Of a DNA stretch of 7,940 nt, positions 1-6,319 are shown in pieces. The DNA is from Thermoflexales bacterium (GTDB lineage Bacteria; Chloroflexota; Anaerolineae; B4-G1). The stretch spans positions 1-7,940 of the forward strand of contig SKQX01000055.1 of NCBI GenBank assembly GCA_007118795.1. Direction: 5' to 3'. Numbering within the stretch: the stretch's first letter is position 1; every line of letters starts with the position of its first letter. Position numbers and translations under genes: made by a program. The notes under the pieces are model-generated. The model did not search any database, was not told the origin of the DNA, and saw only the letters and a list, made by a program, of their open reading frames with translations.

Positions 1-671
1 CCGCCGGAGTTACCGGGGTTGATGGCGGCGTCCGTCTGGATCACCTCGCCGATGAACCGGCCGTCCGGTCCCTGGATGACACGTCCCAGGGAGCTGATGA
101 CCCCGACTGTCAGAGTACCCTCCAGACCAAACGGATTGCCGATGGCGAGCACGAATCTTCCAACTCGCAGGTCATCGGAGTCACCGAGGGGGATTGGCCC
201 AGGCAGATCGTCGGCACGGACACGGATCACGGCCAAGTCGTTGGTGGGATCTTGTCCAACCATCTCCGCCGGGTAGGTTCGACCGTCGGCCAGGGTGACG
301 GACAGTTCCTCAGCGTTCTCCACCACGTGATAGTTGGTGATGATGTGACCGAGATCGTCGTAGATGAAGCCGGATCCGGTCCCCTCCTGGGGTACTGGGT
401 TGAAGAAGAAATCGTGGACGTAGGTGACACTGGTTACATTTACCACGGCTGCTCCGGCTTGATCGTATACGGCCTCGACTTGCGCCTGCAGCACGTTGAC
501 CGGTTCTTCCGGTATCATCAGGGCCCCCGGCGGCGTCTCAGCCGGTGGTGGGGTCGGGGGACCGGGCGTGGGCGTGCTCAGTAGGAGGGGATCCCACGAT
601 AGACCACACCCCAACGTGGCACCCACCAGGGTGACGATCACAGCCAGGATTACTGCTCTATCTCTTGTCAT
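1..671 (-). CDS. htrA: HtrA/DegP-type trypsin-like serine protease, membrane-anchored, 3' part outside window
   Basis: This is an envelope quality-control protease that degrades misfolded proteins on the outer side of the cytoplasmic membrane. The frame is open from 671 to the left edge, giving 223 codons and no stop. Residues 6-21 are a hydrophobic signal/anchor after MTRDR. A Pro/Thr-rich linker follows (about 33-48), then the trypsin fold. The full catalytic triad is visible: His115 in TNYHVVENA, Asp145 in DPTNDLAVI and Ser222 in NPGNSGG at the very edge, with the family motif AIGNPFG at 176-182. The rest of the protease domain and any PDZ domain lie outside. Another in-frame ATG at 692-690 would add seven residues (MVAPVRH); neither start has a strong ribosome binding site, so the start is uncertain. 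Cys22 follows the hydrophobic stretch, but TLGC is a poor lipobox, so an uncleaved anchor is more likely than a lipoprotein. The gene is last in the chaperone cluster, 114 bp after the CbpM-like gene. Family is certain; symbol is by family. Confidence 0.93.
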   Translation of the reverse strand, partial: MTRDRAVILAVIVTLVGATLGCGLSWDPLLLSTPTPGPPTPPPAETPPGALMIPEEPVNVLQAQVEAVYDQAGAAVVNVTSVTYVHDFFFNPVPQEGTGSGFIYDDLGHIITNYHVVENAEELSVTLADGRTYPAEMVGQDPTNDLAVIRVRADDLPGPIPLGDSDDLRVGRFVLAIGNPFGLEGTLTVGVISSLGRVIQGPDGRFIGEVIQTDAAINPGNSG

Positions 672-704
672 ATGTCTAACCGGGGCTACCATCAGCTACC
701 ACGT

Positions 705-740
705 CGCACTGACCATTTACTTGTGACGAGGTCGAGTGCG
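705..740. promoter_or_regulatory. Bulged 10-bp inverted repeat upstream of htrA, candidate operator or hairpin
   Basis: On the plus strand, CGCACTGACC (705-714) is mirrored by GGTC-g-AGTGCG (730-740). This makes ten base pairs with one bulged G at 734 around a 15-base centre (715-729). It lies 34 bp upstream of the chosen htrA start, in the cbpM-htrA gap. The outer half-sites GCACT/GAGTGC recall the core of the CIRCE heat-shock operator, but the spacing is far too wide for CIRCE. There is no T-tract for a terminator. It could be an operator for htrA, an mRNA hairpin, or chance. Confidence 0.35.
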
Positions 741-785
741 GCGGTTAACGATGTCACCAGCAGGCCATTACGATCCTCACGGCGG

Positions 786-1052
786 TCAGCACCTGAGGCG
801 CCTTTCCAGGCGAGCGACCTCTGCCTCCAACTCCTCGATCCGGCGCCTCATCCGCAAGATGACCTCCGCACCCGCCAGGTTGATCCCGAGCGACATCAAA
901 CGCCGGATGCGCCGCAACTCGAGCAGATCTTCCTCGGTCAACCCCTCCTGCATCACGCCGACCTCGATACAGTGCTTCACCACACGAACATCAACGCCAG
1001 CCCGCCGAGCGGCCGTTCTGATGGTAATGGTGGTCCTTCTCCGCCGATTCAT
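786..1052 (-). CDS. cbpM: MerR-superfamily chaperone modulator, CbpM/HspR-like
   Basis: This 88-residue protein is a predicted regulator of the adjacent J-protein and/or repressor of the chaperone cluster. A degenerate winged-helix MerR-type HTH covers about residues 9-37. Next comes TEEDLLELRRIRRL (39-52), then GINLAGAEVIL (56-66), which closely matches the GVNLAGV-x-x-IL element of HspR. A charged coiled coil closes the protein (about 67-86). The HTH lacks the LRxYE core of true HspR/MerR proteins, and the layout (short HTH, LAGAEVIL helix, C-terminal coiled coil) equally fits CbpM, the inhibitor of CbpA. ATG at 1052-1050 is chosen because GGAGAAGG sits nine bases upstream; a GTG at 1055-1053 would add one residue. 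The start overlaps the J-protein stop by one base (TGATG), implying translational coupling. Function within the MerR/CbpM group is inferred from sequence and position. Confidence 0.8.
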   Translation of the reverse strand: MNRRRRTTITIRTAARRAGVDVRVVKHCIEVGVMQEGLTEEDLLELRRIRRLMSLGINLAGAEVILRMRRRIEELEAEVARLERRLRC

Positions 1053-2077
1053 CACTGGACACCTTCTCCCGAGATGGTTCGAAGCTGTTCGAACAGCTCG
1101 CGCTCCCGCGGGGACAGATCTGTTGGTAGTCGCACGTGAACTTCAGCGTAGAGATCCCCGTGTTCCTGCGGGTTCCGCAACTCGGGCATACCCTGGCCCT
1201 GCAGGCGGAAGACCTGTCCATTCTGGGTCCCCGGGGGGATGGTCAACATCAGTGTCCCCGTCACGGTGGGGACCTCCGCCTCGCCCCCCAGCACAGCCGT
1301 GTAGAGATCGACGGGCGCTCTCACCCGCAGGTTGTCACCCTGCCGTTCGAAGCGGGGATCCGGACGCAGCTTGACGTGAAGGTAAAGGTCTCCAGCCTCG
1401 CCACCTGCCGCGCCTGGAGCCCCCTCACCGGCCACGCGCACGCGCGTCCCCGTGCGGGCTCCGGCTGGAATCTTAACCTCCAGCCGCCGTCCGTTCCTCT
1501 CGAGGATTCGTGTCGTGCCCTCGTAGGCTTCGCAAAGACTGATCTCGACCTCCTGCTTGAGGTCGCGACCCTGTTGGGGACGGGCGCGATACTGGAATCC
1601 TCCCGGCTGGGCGCCGGTTCTGGGGGCCCCGGATCGCGGCGTACCCCCGGGAGCGGTACCCACTCCCCCACCACCCATGCCGCCGAAGATCTGAGTGAAG
1701 AAATCAGAGAAAGGACTCTCTCCGCCGAAAAGGTCCTGCAGGTCCTCAGGTGTCCCGTGCCGAACGTGGACACGCTGGGCACCTCCACCAGGGGCCCCGC
1801 TTGTCCATTGGCCCCAGTCGAACCCGCCCGGTTGCGCGCCTGCGCGTTCGTAACGGCGCCAGTTCGCCCCTAGCCGGTCGTACTTCGCTCGCTTCTCAGG
1901 ATCATAGAGTACCTCATAGGCCTCGTTGATCTCCTTGAACCGTTCCGCGGCGTCGGGGTCCTCTGGATTCACATCAGGGTGGTGCTGACGGGCAAGTCGT
2001 CGAAAGGCACGCCGAATCTCGTCCTGATCGGCATCCTTGTCCACGCCCAATGTGTTGTAGTAGTCCTTGTACTCCAT
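1052..2077 (-). CDS. cbpA: Class B J-protein (DnaJ without zinc finger, CbpA-like)
   Basis: This Hsp40 co-chaperone binds unfolded clients and stimulates DnaK ATP hydrolysis in the cytoplasm. It has 341 residues. The J-domain spans about 5-67, with the HPD motif at 33-35 and KEINEAYEVL in helix III. A Gly/Phe-rich region follows (about 68-165), including SDFFTQIFGGMGGGG. Two beta-rich C-terminal substrate-binding domains follow, the first beginning near GRDLKQEVEISL and the second near GDNLRVRAPVDLY. The four CxxCxGxG zinc modules of classical DnaJ are absent: the protein has one cysteine (SLCEAY). The length matches CbpA/class B proteins (about 300-340) rather than DnaJ (about 375). The ATG at 2077 is preceded by a modest AGAGG. 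Its place between grpE and a CbpM-like gene supports the CbpA reading. It may be the main DnaJ of the operon despite lacking the zinc finger; dnaJ is an acceptable alternative name. Confidence 0.95.
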   Translation of the reverse strand: MEYKDYYNTLGVDKDADQDEIRRAFRRLARQHHPDVNPEDPDAAERFKEINEAYEVLYDPEKRAKYDRLGANWRRYERAGAQPGGFDWGQWTSGAPGGGAQRVHVRHGTPEDLQDLFGGESPFSDFFTQIFGGMGGGGVGTAPGGTPRSGAPRTGAQPGGFQYRARPQQGRDLKQEVEISLCEAYEGTTRILERNGRRLEVKIPAGARTGTRVRVAGEGAPGAAGGEAGDLYLHVKLRPDPRFERQGDNLRVRAPVDLYTAVLGGEAEVPTVTGTLMLTIPPGTQNGQVFRLQGQGMPELRNPQEHGDLYAEVHVRLPTDLSPRERELFEQLRTISGEGVQ

Positions 2078-2265
2078 AGAACCTCTGAATTCTGGCTAGG
2101 GACCCATCCAGTGGCACGGCCTTCGGATCGGCCCACCGCAATAATCGCCGGTCGCAACAGCTGATCCATTGTGTAGGCCTGCCCGGACCTATTGCTTGAC
2201 CGCACCAGATCGGAAGGCGGGCCAACTTAGGTACGGGCGGACGGAACCAACGCGGTCGAGATCGC
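2078..2265 (-). other. grpE to J-protein intergenic gap, no clear signal
   Basis: This 188-bp spacer is unusually long for genes of one heat-shock operon. I see no convincing -10/-35 pair, no T-tract terminator and only four-base inverted repeats. One frame starting at ATG 2172 stays open into the J-protein gene, but it has no ribosome binding site and is out of frame with it, so I treat it as non-coding. A weak internal promoter for the J-protein and its modulator is possible but not visible. Confidence 0.4.
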
Positions 2266-2913
2266 CTATTTTGCCACGATCACCCGGGAAGGGCGCAGAA
2301 GCCTGTCGTCCAGACGGTACCCGTCACGGATGACTTCTACAATAGTATTTTCATCGGCGCCCGCCCCTTGATAAGGAACAGTGCCGACGGCCTCGTGCCA
2401 GGTGGGGTCGAAGGTCTCCCCCTCGGCCTCGATCTGCTCCACGCCTTCTTGCCTAAGGATCTGCTTCAGGGAGCGATAGGTAATCACCACTCCCTCCCGC
2501 AAGCTCTCTTCATCCCCCTCGGCGCGCAGTGCCCGCTCCAAGTTGTCGGCAATGGTCAGGAAGTTCCGGAGTAAACGAGCCCGGTTGGCTTCAGTCTGAT
2601 CATTGGCCAGTCGCTGCTGACGCTTTCGGAAGTTCTCCATCTCTGCCTGGAGACGGAGGGCCCGATCTCGCCAGGTCTCCAGCTCTTCCTGCAGGCGTTC
2701 AGCTTCCTGTGTTTCCGTGCGACGTGGCGCAGCAACCTGCTCAGCCGTTGGTCGTATCCGTGGCTCGTCGCCCGATCGCTCCCTGTCCACTTCCCTTTGC
2801 TCAACGACAGCGGGCTCCGGCTCCGCAACCGCTCGCCTATCCTCTGTCACAACTCGCTCCAATTTCTCATTCCGCTGTTTCACGCGAATCGGTACTCGTA
2901 CCTGTCTACCCAT
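2266..2913 (-). CDS. grpE: GrpE, nucleotide exchange factor of DnaK
   Basis: GrpE releases ADP from DnaK and so resets the Hsp70 cycle; it acts as a cytoplasmic dimer. It has 215 residues. The long dimerising coiled coil runs about 66-115 and holds AEMENFRKRQ (90-99). The four-helix-bundle segment FLTIADNLERAL is at 118-129. The C-terminal beta domain carries the family signature FDPTWHEAV (168-176) plus GYRLDDRLLRPSRVIV (198-213). The first 65 or so residues are a charged, presumably disordered tail whose start (MGRQVRVPIRVKQR) is notably basic, whereas GrpE tails are usually acidic. The start is the only ATG that fits the frame upstream, with AGGG nine bases before it. It lies 91 bp after dnaK; that gap holds a long hairpin. 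Identity is secure; the exact start is less so. Confidence 0.97.
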   Translation of the reverse strand: MGRQVRVPIRVKQRNEKLERVVTEDRRAVAEPEPAVVEQREVDRERSGDEPRIRPTAEQVAAPRRTETQEAERLQEELETWRDRALRLQAEMENFRKRQQRLANDQTEANRARLLRNFLTIADNLERALRAEGDEESLREGVVITYRSLKQILRQEGVEQIEAEGETFDPTWHEAVGTVPYQGAGADENTIVEVIRDGYRLDDRLLRPSRVIVAK

Positions 2914-2936
2914 GTCTCAACCCTATAGCAAAGCAA

Positions 2937-2998
2937 GCGGTAGATCGTCGCACTGGCGTGCATCCGCCCGTTACTACGCCAGTTTGTCGATCTACCGC
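2937..2998 (-). repeat. Long imperfect hairpin between dnaK and grpE
   Basis: An outer perfect 11-bp arm pair (GCGGTAGATCG at 2937-2947 with CGATCTACCGC at 2988-2998) is followed inward by a 4/4 internal loop (2948-2951 and 2984-2987). Inside that is a perfect 8-bp pair (ACTGGCGT at 2952-2959 with ACGCCAGT at 2976-2983). A 16-base loop caps it. The structure begins six bases after the dnaK stop codon, on the mRNA side. No run of Ts follows (only TTGCTTTGC), so it is not a standard intrinsic terminator. A partial terminator or 3'-end stabiliser that makes dnaK mRNA more abundant than grpE mRNA fits its position. A genome-wide interspersed palindrome is the alternative. Confidence 0.8.
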
Positions 2999-3004
2999 GT
3001 CACT

Positions 3005-4924
3005 TTAAACTTCGTGGAACTCGCCCTCGACGACGTCCTCCCCTTCCTCCTCAGCGGGTTCGGCACCGGGCTCTGCGGTGGGTCCAGGTTGCGCCTCTCC
3101 CGTCTGGGCCTGCTGCTGCGCGTACATAGCCTGGCCGATGGCCTGGCTAGCCTGTTGGAGCTGCTCGATCAGGCTCTCGATACGGTTCTTGTCGTCACCA
3201 TCCTTCGCCTGCTTCAGATCCTCGATGATGCTCTCGATACGGCTCCGATCCGATGCGGATACCTGATCTCCCAGTTCACGAAGGGTCTTCTCCATCTGAT
3301 AGACGAGTTGATCCGCTTTGTTGCGCGCCTCGATGAGCTCCTTGCGCTGCCGGTCCTCCGAGGCATGTTGCTTCGCCTCCTTGACCATTCGATCGACATC
3401 TGTCTCGTCCAGGTTCGTCGTTGCCTCAATGGTGACGTTCTGTTCCTTGCCGGTGGCCTTGTCCTGGGCTGACACATTGAGAATACCGTCGGCGTTGATG
3501 TCGAACGTGACCTCGATCTGAGGCACACCACGCGGTGCTGGAGGTATGCCCTCCAGGTTGAACCGACCGAGGCTCATGTTGTCGGATGCCATCGGTCGCT
3601 CACCCTGCAGAACGTGGATGGTGACCGCAGTCTGACCGTCCTCAGCCGTCGAGAAGGTCTCCCCCTTGCGCACCGGGATGGTGGTATTCCGCTCGATGAT
3701 GGGCGTCATCACGCCGCCCAAGGTCTCCACCCCCAGTGTCAGAGGCGTCACGTCCAGAAGCAGAACATCCTTGACCTCGCCACCGAGCACGCCGGCCTGA
3801 ATGGCCGCGCCAATGGACACGACCTCGTCGGGGTTAACGCCCCTGTGCGGCTCCTTGCCACCGGTCAGATCGCGGACCAACTCCTGGATCATCGGCATCC
3901 GCGTGGCGCCACCGACGAGGACGACCTCGTCCAGCTCCCCGGGCGACAGTTTGGCGTCTTCCAGCGCGCGCTCAAAGGGCTCGCGGCAGCGCTGCACTAG
4001 GTCCTCGGTCAGCTGCTCCAGTTTGGCCCGAGTCAGTTTCATCTGCAAGTGCTTGGGGCCGGCCGCGTCAGCGCTGATGAAGGGGAGGTTGATCTCGGTC
4101 TCCAGGACGGTGGAGAGCTCTATCTTCGCCTTCTCCGCTGCCTCCTTCAGCCGCTGCAAGGCCTGGCGGTCCTCACGCAGGTCGATCCCCCGCTCCTTCT
4201 TGAACTCGTCGGCGATATAATCCGTGATGCGCTGGTCCCAGTCGTCGCCGCCCAGGAACGTATTACCGCTAGTGGATCGCACCTCGACGACCCCTTCACC
4301 GACGTCCAGGATGGACACATCGAACGTTCCGCCTCCCAAGTCGAAAACCAGAATGGTCTCATCTTCTTTCTGGCTCAGCCCGTAGGCGAGACTGGCTGCG
4401 GTCGGCTCGTTGATAATTCGCAGCACCTCCAGGCCAGCGATCTTGCCGGCGTCCTTGGTCGCCTGGCGCTGGCTGTCGTTGAAGTAGGCTGGTACGGTGA
4501 TCACGGCTTGCGTGACTTCTTCACCCAGATAGCCCTCAGCATCCTTCTTGAGTTTGCGGAGGATCATGGCCGAGATCTCCTGCGGCGAATACTGCTTGTC
4601 CTTGACGGGGATGTAGACGCGCGCGTCGTTGGACGGTCCCTCCACGATTTCGTAGGGCAGGACCTTCCGCGCCTTCTCCACCTCCGGTTCATCGTAGCGA
4701 CGCCCGATAAGCCGCTTGATAGAGAACACCGTGTTCTTGGAGTTGACAATCGCCTGCCGCTTGGCGACTTGCCCAACCATGCGCTCGCCACTCTCGTTGA
4801 ATGCCACAATAGAAGGACACAGACGCCCACCCTCGGCAGTGGGGATTAAGGTCGGCTCGCCTCCCTCCATCACGGAGGCCGCCGAGTTCGTTGTGCCCAG
4901 ATCTATGCCAATGATTCTGCTCAT
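3005..4924 (-). CDS. dnaK: DnaK, Hsp70 chaperone
   Basis: DnaK is the ATP-dependent Hsp70 that binds exposed hydrophobic segments of unfolded proteins in the cytoplasm, working with the J-protein and GrpE encoded next to it. It has 639 residues, the normal length. The N-terminal ATPase domain shows all three Hsp70 signatures: GIDLGTTNS (6-14), FDLGGGTFDVS (194-204) and VVLVGGATRMPMIQ (334-347). The interdomain linker DVLLLDVTPLTLG is at 386-398. The substrate-binding beta domain and helical lid follow, then a Q-, G- and P-rich flexible segment and an acidic tail ending in EGEFHEV, which resembles the usual EFEEV-type end. The ATG at 4924 is preceded by AGGAGGG four bases upstream, a strong ribosome binding site suited to an abundant protein. 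No key residue is missing. Confidence 0.99.
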   Translation of the reverse strand: MSRIIGIDLGTTNSAASVMEGGEPTLIPTAEGGRLCPSIVAFNESGERMVGQVAKRQAIVNSKNTVFSIKRLIGRRYDEPEVEKARKVLPYEIVEGPSNDARVYIPVKDKQYSPQEISAMILRKLKKDAEGYLGEEVTQAVITVPAYFNDSQRQATKDAGKIAGLEVLRIINEPTAASLAYGLSQKEDETILVFDLGGGTFDVSILDVGEGVVEVRSTSGNTFLGGDDWDQRITDYIADEFKKERGIDLREDRQALQRLKEAAEKAKIELSTVLETEINLPFISADAAGPKHLQMKLTRAKLEQLTEDLVQRCREPFERALEDAKLSPGELDEVVLVGGATRMPMIQELVRDLTGGKEPHRGVNPDEVVSIGAAIQAGVLGGEVKDVLLLDVTPLTLGVETLGGVMTPIIERNTTIPVRKGETFSTAEDGQTAVTIHVLQGERPMASDNMSLGRFNLEGIPPAPRGVPQIEVTFDINADGILNVSAQDKATGKEQNVTIEATTNLDETDVDRMVKEAKQHASEDRQRKELIEARNKADQLVYQMEKTLRELGDQVSASDRSRIESIIEDLKQAKDGDDKNRIESLIEQLQQASQAIGQAMYAQQQAQTGEAQPGPTAEPGAEPAEEEGEDVVEGEFHEV

Positions 4925-4928
4925 ATTT

Positions 4929-4935
4929 CCCTCCT
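4929..4935 (-). promoter_or_regulatory. Strong Shine-Dalgarno of dnaK
   Basis: AGGAGGG on the minus strand ends four bases before the dnaK ATG. It is the best ribosome binding site in the cluster and fixes the start. Confidence 0.85.
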
Positions 4936-4947
4936 AGTGCACCACAC

Positions 4948-4976
4948 TTAATGTCCACAAGTAAGACTACCGTCAA
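4948..4976 (-). promoter_or_regulatory. Candidate dnaK promoter, proximal
   Basis: TTGACG (minus strand, 4976-4971) is a near-perfect -35 box. With a 17-base spacer the -10 would be CATTAA (4953-4948), which matches only three of six consensus positions. The weak inverted repeat ACTT-N9-AAGT overlaps the spacer and -10. A poor -10 under a good -35 would suit a gene controlled by a regulator or an alternative sigma factor, but this is a guess. Confidence 0.3.
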
Positions 4977-5028
4977 CCCGGCAAGGAACTGCTCGCGCAG
5001 GTTGGCATCTTCACAATCGGCTAGAGGA

Positions 5029-5071
5029 ACTATACCGTAGAGCCATTAGAAAGGGATAAGAGTGGCATTAG
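5029..5071 (-). promoter_or_regulatory. Candidate dnaK promoter, distal, with a direct repeat
   Basis: On the minus strand TATAGT (5034-5029) matches the -10 consensus in five of six positions; no good -35 is seen. Two copies of a six-base repeat, CATTAG on the plus strand at 5044-5049 and 5066-5071, lie just upstream, 22 bp apart (about two helical turns on the same face). This could be an activator or repressor site replacing the -35. It would leave a leader of about 95 bases before dnaK. Confidence 0.3.
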
Positions 5072-5106
5072 CGCGGCATAAGATTGGCGACCCAGCCGAG
5101 CCGAGC

Positions 5107-5119
5107 GGTCTCCGAGACC
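5107..5119. repeat. 13-base palindrome GGTCTCCGAGACC after the glycosyltransferase stop
   Basis: GGTCTC and GAGACC flank a single C. As RNA it gives a short five-pair hairpin about 34 bases past the stop codon of the glycosyltransferase gene. It has no T-tract, so support for a terminator is weak; it may be a protein-binding palindrome or chance. Confidence 0.35.
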
Positions 5120-5152
5120 AGGGGGGACCAATGCCAAGGAGGCAAGATGAAT

Positions 5153-6139
5153 CTATGGGGTGGTGCGCCAGTCGGGGATCTCCCCCCGGTGCTCCCAGCG
5201 CCACCAGAGGCCGGCGAGGTAGCCCGCCATCTTGGCGATATCTCCAGCGACCCGGATCAACGGGACTAGGAGCACAGCCTGCAGCTTTTCGAGGTGCGAC
5301 AGGTCGTTCCACATGCGGGCAAGGCGACGCCAGGGTACCCAAAGCATCCCCGGCACTGCGATCAGATAGAGAGCCCACCAGGCCGGGTTGTTCAGCGCTC
5401 CGGCGACGCCGATGAGGGGACCCACGCACAGGTAGGTCAGGTACCGGATGGCGTGGCGCAGGCGCCATAAGTCTGCCTTGCCATCACCGCGAGCATAGCG
5501 GTAATACTGGACGACGAACGCACGCAGGTTAGGACGGGGGCGGAAATATGCGACAGCGTCCGGCGCAAAGACGAACGGACCGCATGCCGCCCGCAGCCGA
5601 AAGTCGAAGACCAGATCCTCACAGTAGTCGAGCCACTCAGGATATCCCCCAACAGCCTCCCAAGCCTCGCGGCGGAAGGCGATGGAACGGCTGGACGGCA
5701 AGAATTGCTTCGGCTGGATGTCCTGAAGCTCAGGCAACACAGTCGCACCCATAGCCATCTCAAACATGGTGCGAGGATCGGGACGGAAGAAGCCGGCAAC
5801 GACCGACGTCTCGCCCCGCTCGAAGGGGGCGAGGATATTTTCCAACCATCTGACATCGAGTCTTACGCCGGCGTCCGTCACAGCCACGATCTCGCCCGTG
5901 GCACTCTCAATGGCCTTGTTTCTGCCCTGGGAGATATTCGCGTCAGGCTGGTGGAGCAGCCGCAGGGGGAACCGATCCTCGGCTTCGAGGATGGCGGTGG
6001 TGCCATCGGTGGATCCCCCGTCACAGATGACCACCTCGTCAGGCTGCCGACTCTGAGCCGCCAGGCTGTCGAGCAATCTGGGCAGGCTGTGAGCTTCGTT
6101 GAGCACAGTCGCTACGAGGGAAACACGCATCTGCTTCAT
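5153..6139 (-). CDS. Family 2 glycosyltransferase with C-terminal membrane helices
   Basis: It probably transfers a sugar from a nucleotide-sugar to a lipid or polysaccharide acceptor at the inner face of the membrane; donor and acceptor cannot be told from sequence. It has 328 residues. The GT-A fold starts with SLVATVLNE (7-15), followed by VVICDGGSTDGT (36-47) and SQGRNKAI (70-77). VTDAG at 87-91 stands where the metal-binding DxD usually is; Asp89 is the likely ligand, and several GT2 subgroups carry this DAG form. YCED (172-175) holds the likely catalytic acidic pair. Two hydrophobic segments (about 238-275 and 288-316) close the protein. ATG 6139 is the longest start; ATG 6130 (MRVSLVATVLNE) is equally plausible and may be leaderless, since TATAAT lies seven bases before it. 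It is co-directional with dnaK, 228 bp upstream of it, with no evident functional link. Confidence 0.92.
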   Translation of the reverse strand: MKQMRVSLVATVLNEAHSLPRLLDSLAAQSRQPDEVVICDGGSTDGTTAILEAEDRFPLRLLHQPDANISQGRNKAIESATGEIVAVTDAGVRLDVRWLENILAPFERGETSVVAGFFRPDPRTMFEMAMGATVLPELQDIQPKQFLPSSRSIAFRREAWEAVGGYPEWLDYCEDLVFDFRLRAACGPFVFAPDAVAYFRPRPNLRAFVVQYYRYARGDGKADLWRLRHAIRYLTYLCVGPLIGVAGALNNPAWWALYLIAVPGMLWVPWRRLARMWNDLSHLEKLQAVLLVPLIRVAGDIAKMAGYLAGLWWRWEHRGEIPDWRTTP

Positions 6140-6143
6140 TATA
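6138..6143 (-). promoter_or_regulatory. Perfect -10 box TATAAT at the glycosyltransferase start
   Basis: TATAAT on the minus strand ends seven bases before the second in-frame ATG (6130-6128) and overlaps the first. Transcription would then start at or next to that ATG, giving a leaderless mRNA. There is no recognisable -35 17 bases upstream and no good Shine-Dalgarno for either ATG, both of which fit leaderless initiation but do not prove it. Confidence 0.4.
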
Positions 6144-6247
6144 CCCGACGCGCCCTACCGCGCCAGACCGAGAGCCGGTAAACTGGAGACCGTGCGAGAC
6201 TGAATCATACGGGTCAAGCGCAGCGACAGCGTGTGGAGCAAGCTCGG

Positions 6248-6268
6248 AGCCAGGCCGGCTGACTGGCT
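6248..6268. repeat. Six-base-pair inverted repeat, weak hairpin
   Basis: AGCCAG (6248-6253) and CTGGCT (6263-6268) flank nine bases, downstream of the small minus-strand frameshifted gene. There is no T-tract. It is recorded because nothing else is seen in the 180 bp between that gene and the glycosyltransferase, apart from the ten-base palindrome GGCCCGGGCC at 6296-6305. Confidence 0.25.
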
Positions 6269-6319
6269 GGGTCTCGATCAGGCGATTCCAGAGCTGGCCC
6301 GGGCCCCACTCCGGCGGTC

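Noticed and set aside
606..611. Lipoprotein signal in HtrA at Cys22
   Set aside because: TLGC does not fit the usual Leu at -3 and small residue at -2; an uncleaved anchor explains the segment as well.
705..740. True CIRCE operator
   Set aside because: CIRCE needs GCACTC-N9-GAGTGC; here the half-sites are 24 bases apart and the outer TTA/TAA bases are missing.
1969..2172. Small minus-strand gene starting in the grpE-J-protein gap
   Set aside because: No ribosome binding site, and about half of it overlaps the J-protein out of frame with a Thr/Arg-rich shadow composition.
4049..4849. 266-codon open frame on the plus strand inside dnaK
   Set aside because: It is codon-aligned antisense to an unmistakable dnaK; its Leu/Asp/His/Gly-rich composition is that of a shadow frame.
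4945..4966. HspR box (HAIR, CTTGAGT-N7-ACTCAAG) in the dnaK promoter
   Set aside because: Only a four-base inverted repeat ACTT-N9-AAGT is present; too short and too far from the consensus.
5107..5119. Intrinsic terminator of the glycosyltransferase gene
   Set aside because: The palindrome is short and is followed by GC-rich sequence, not a T-run.
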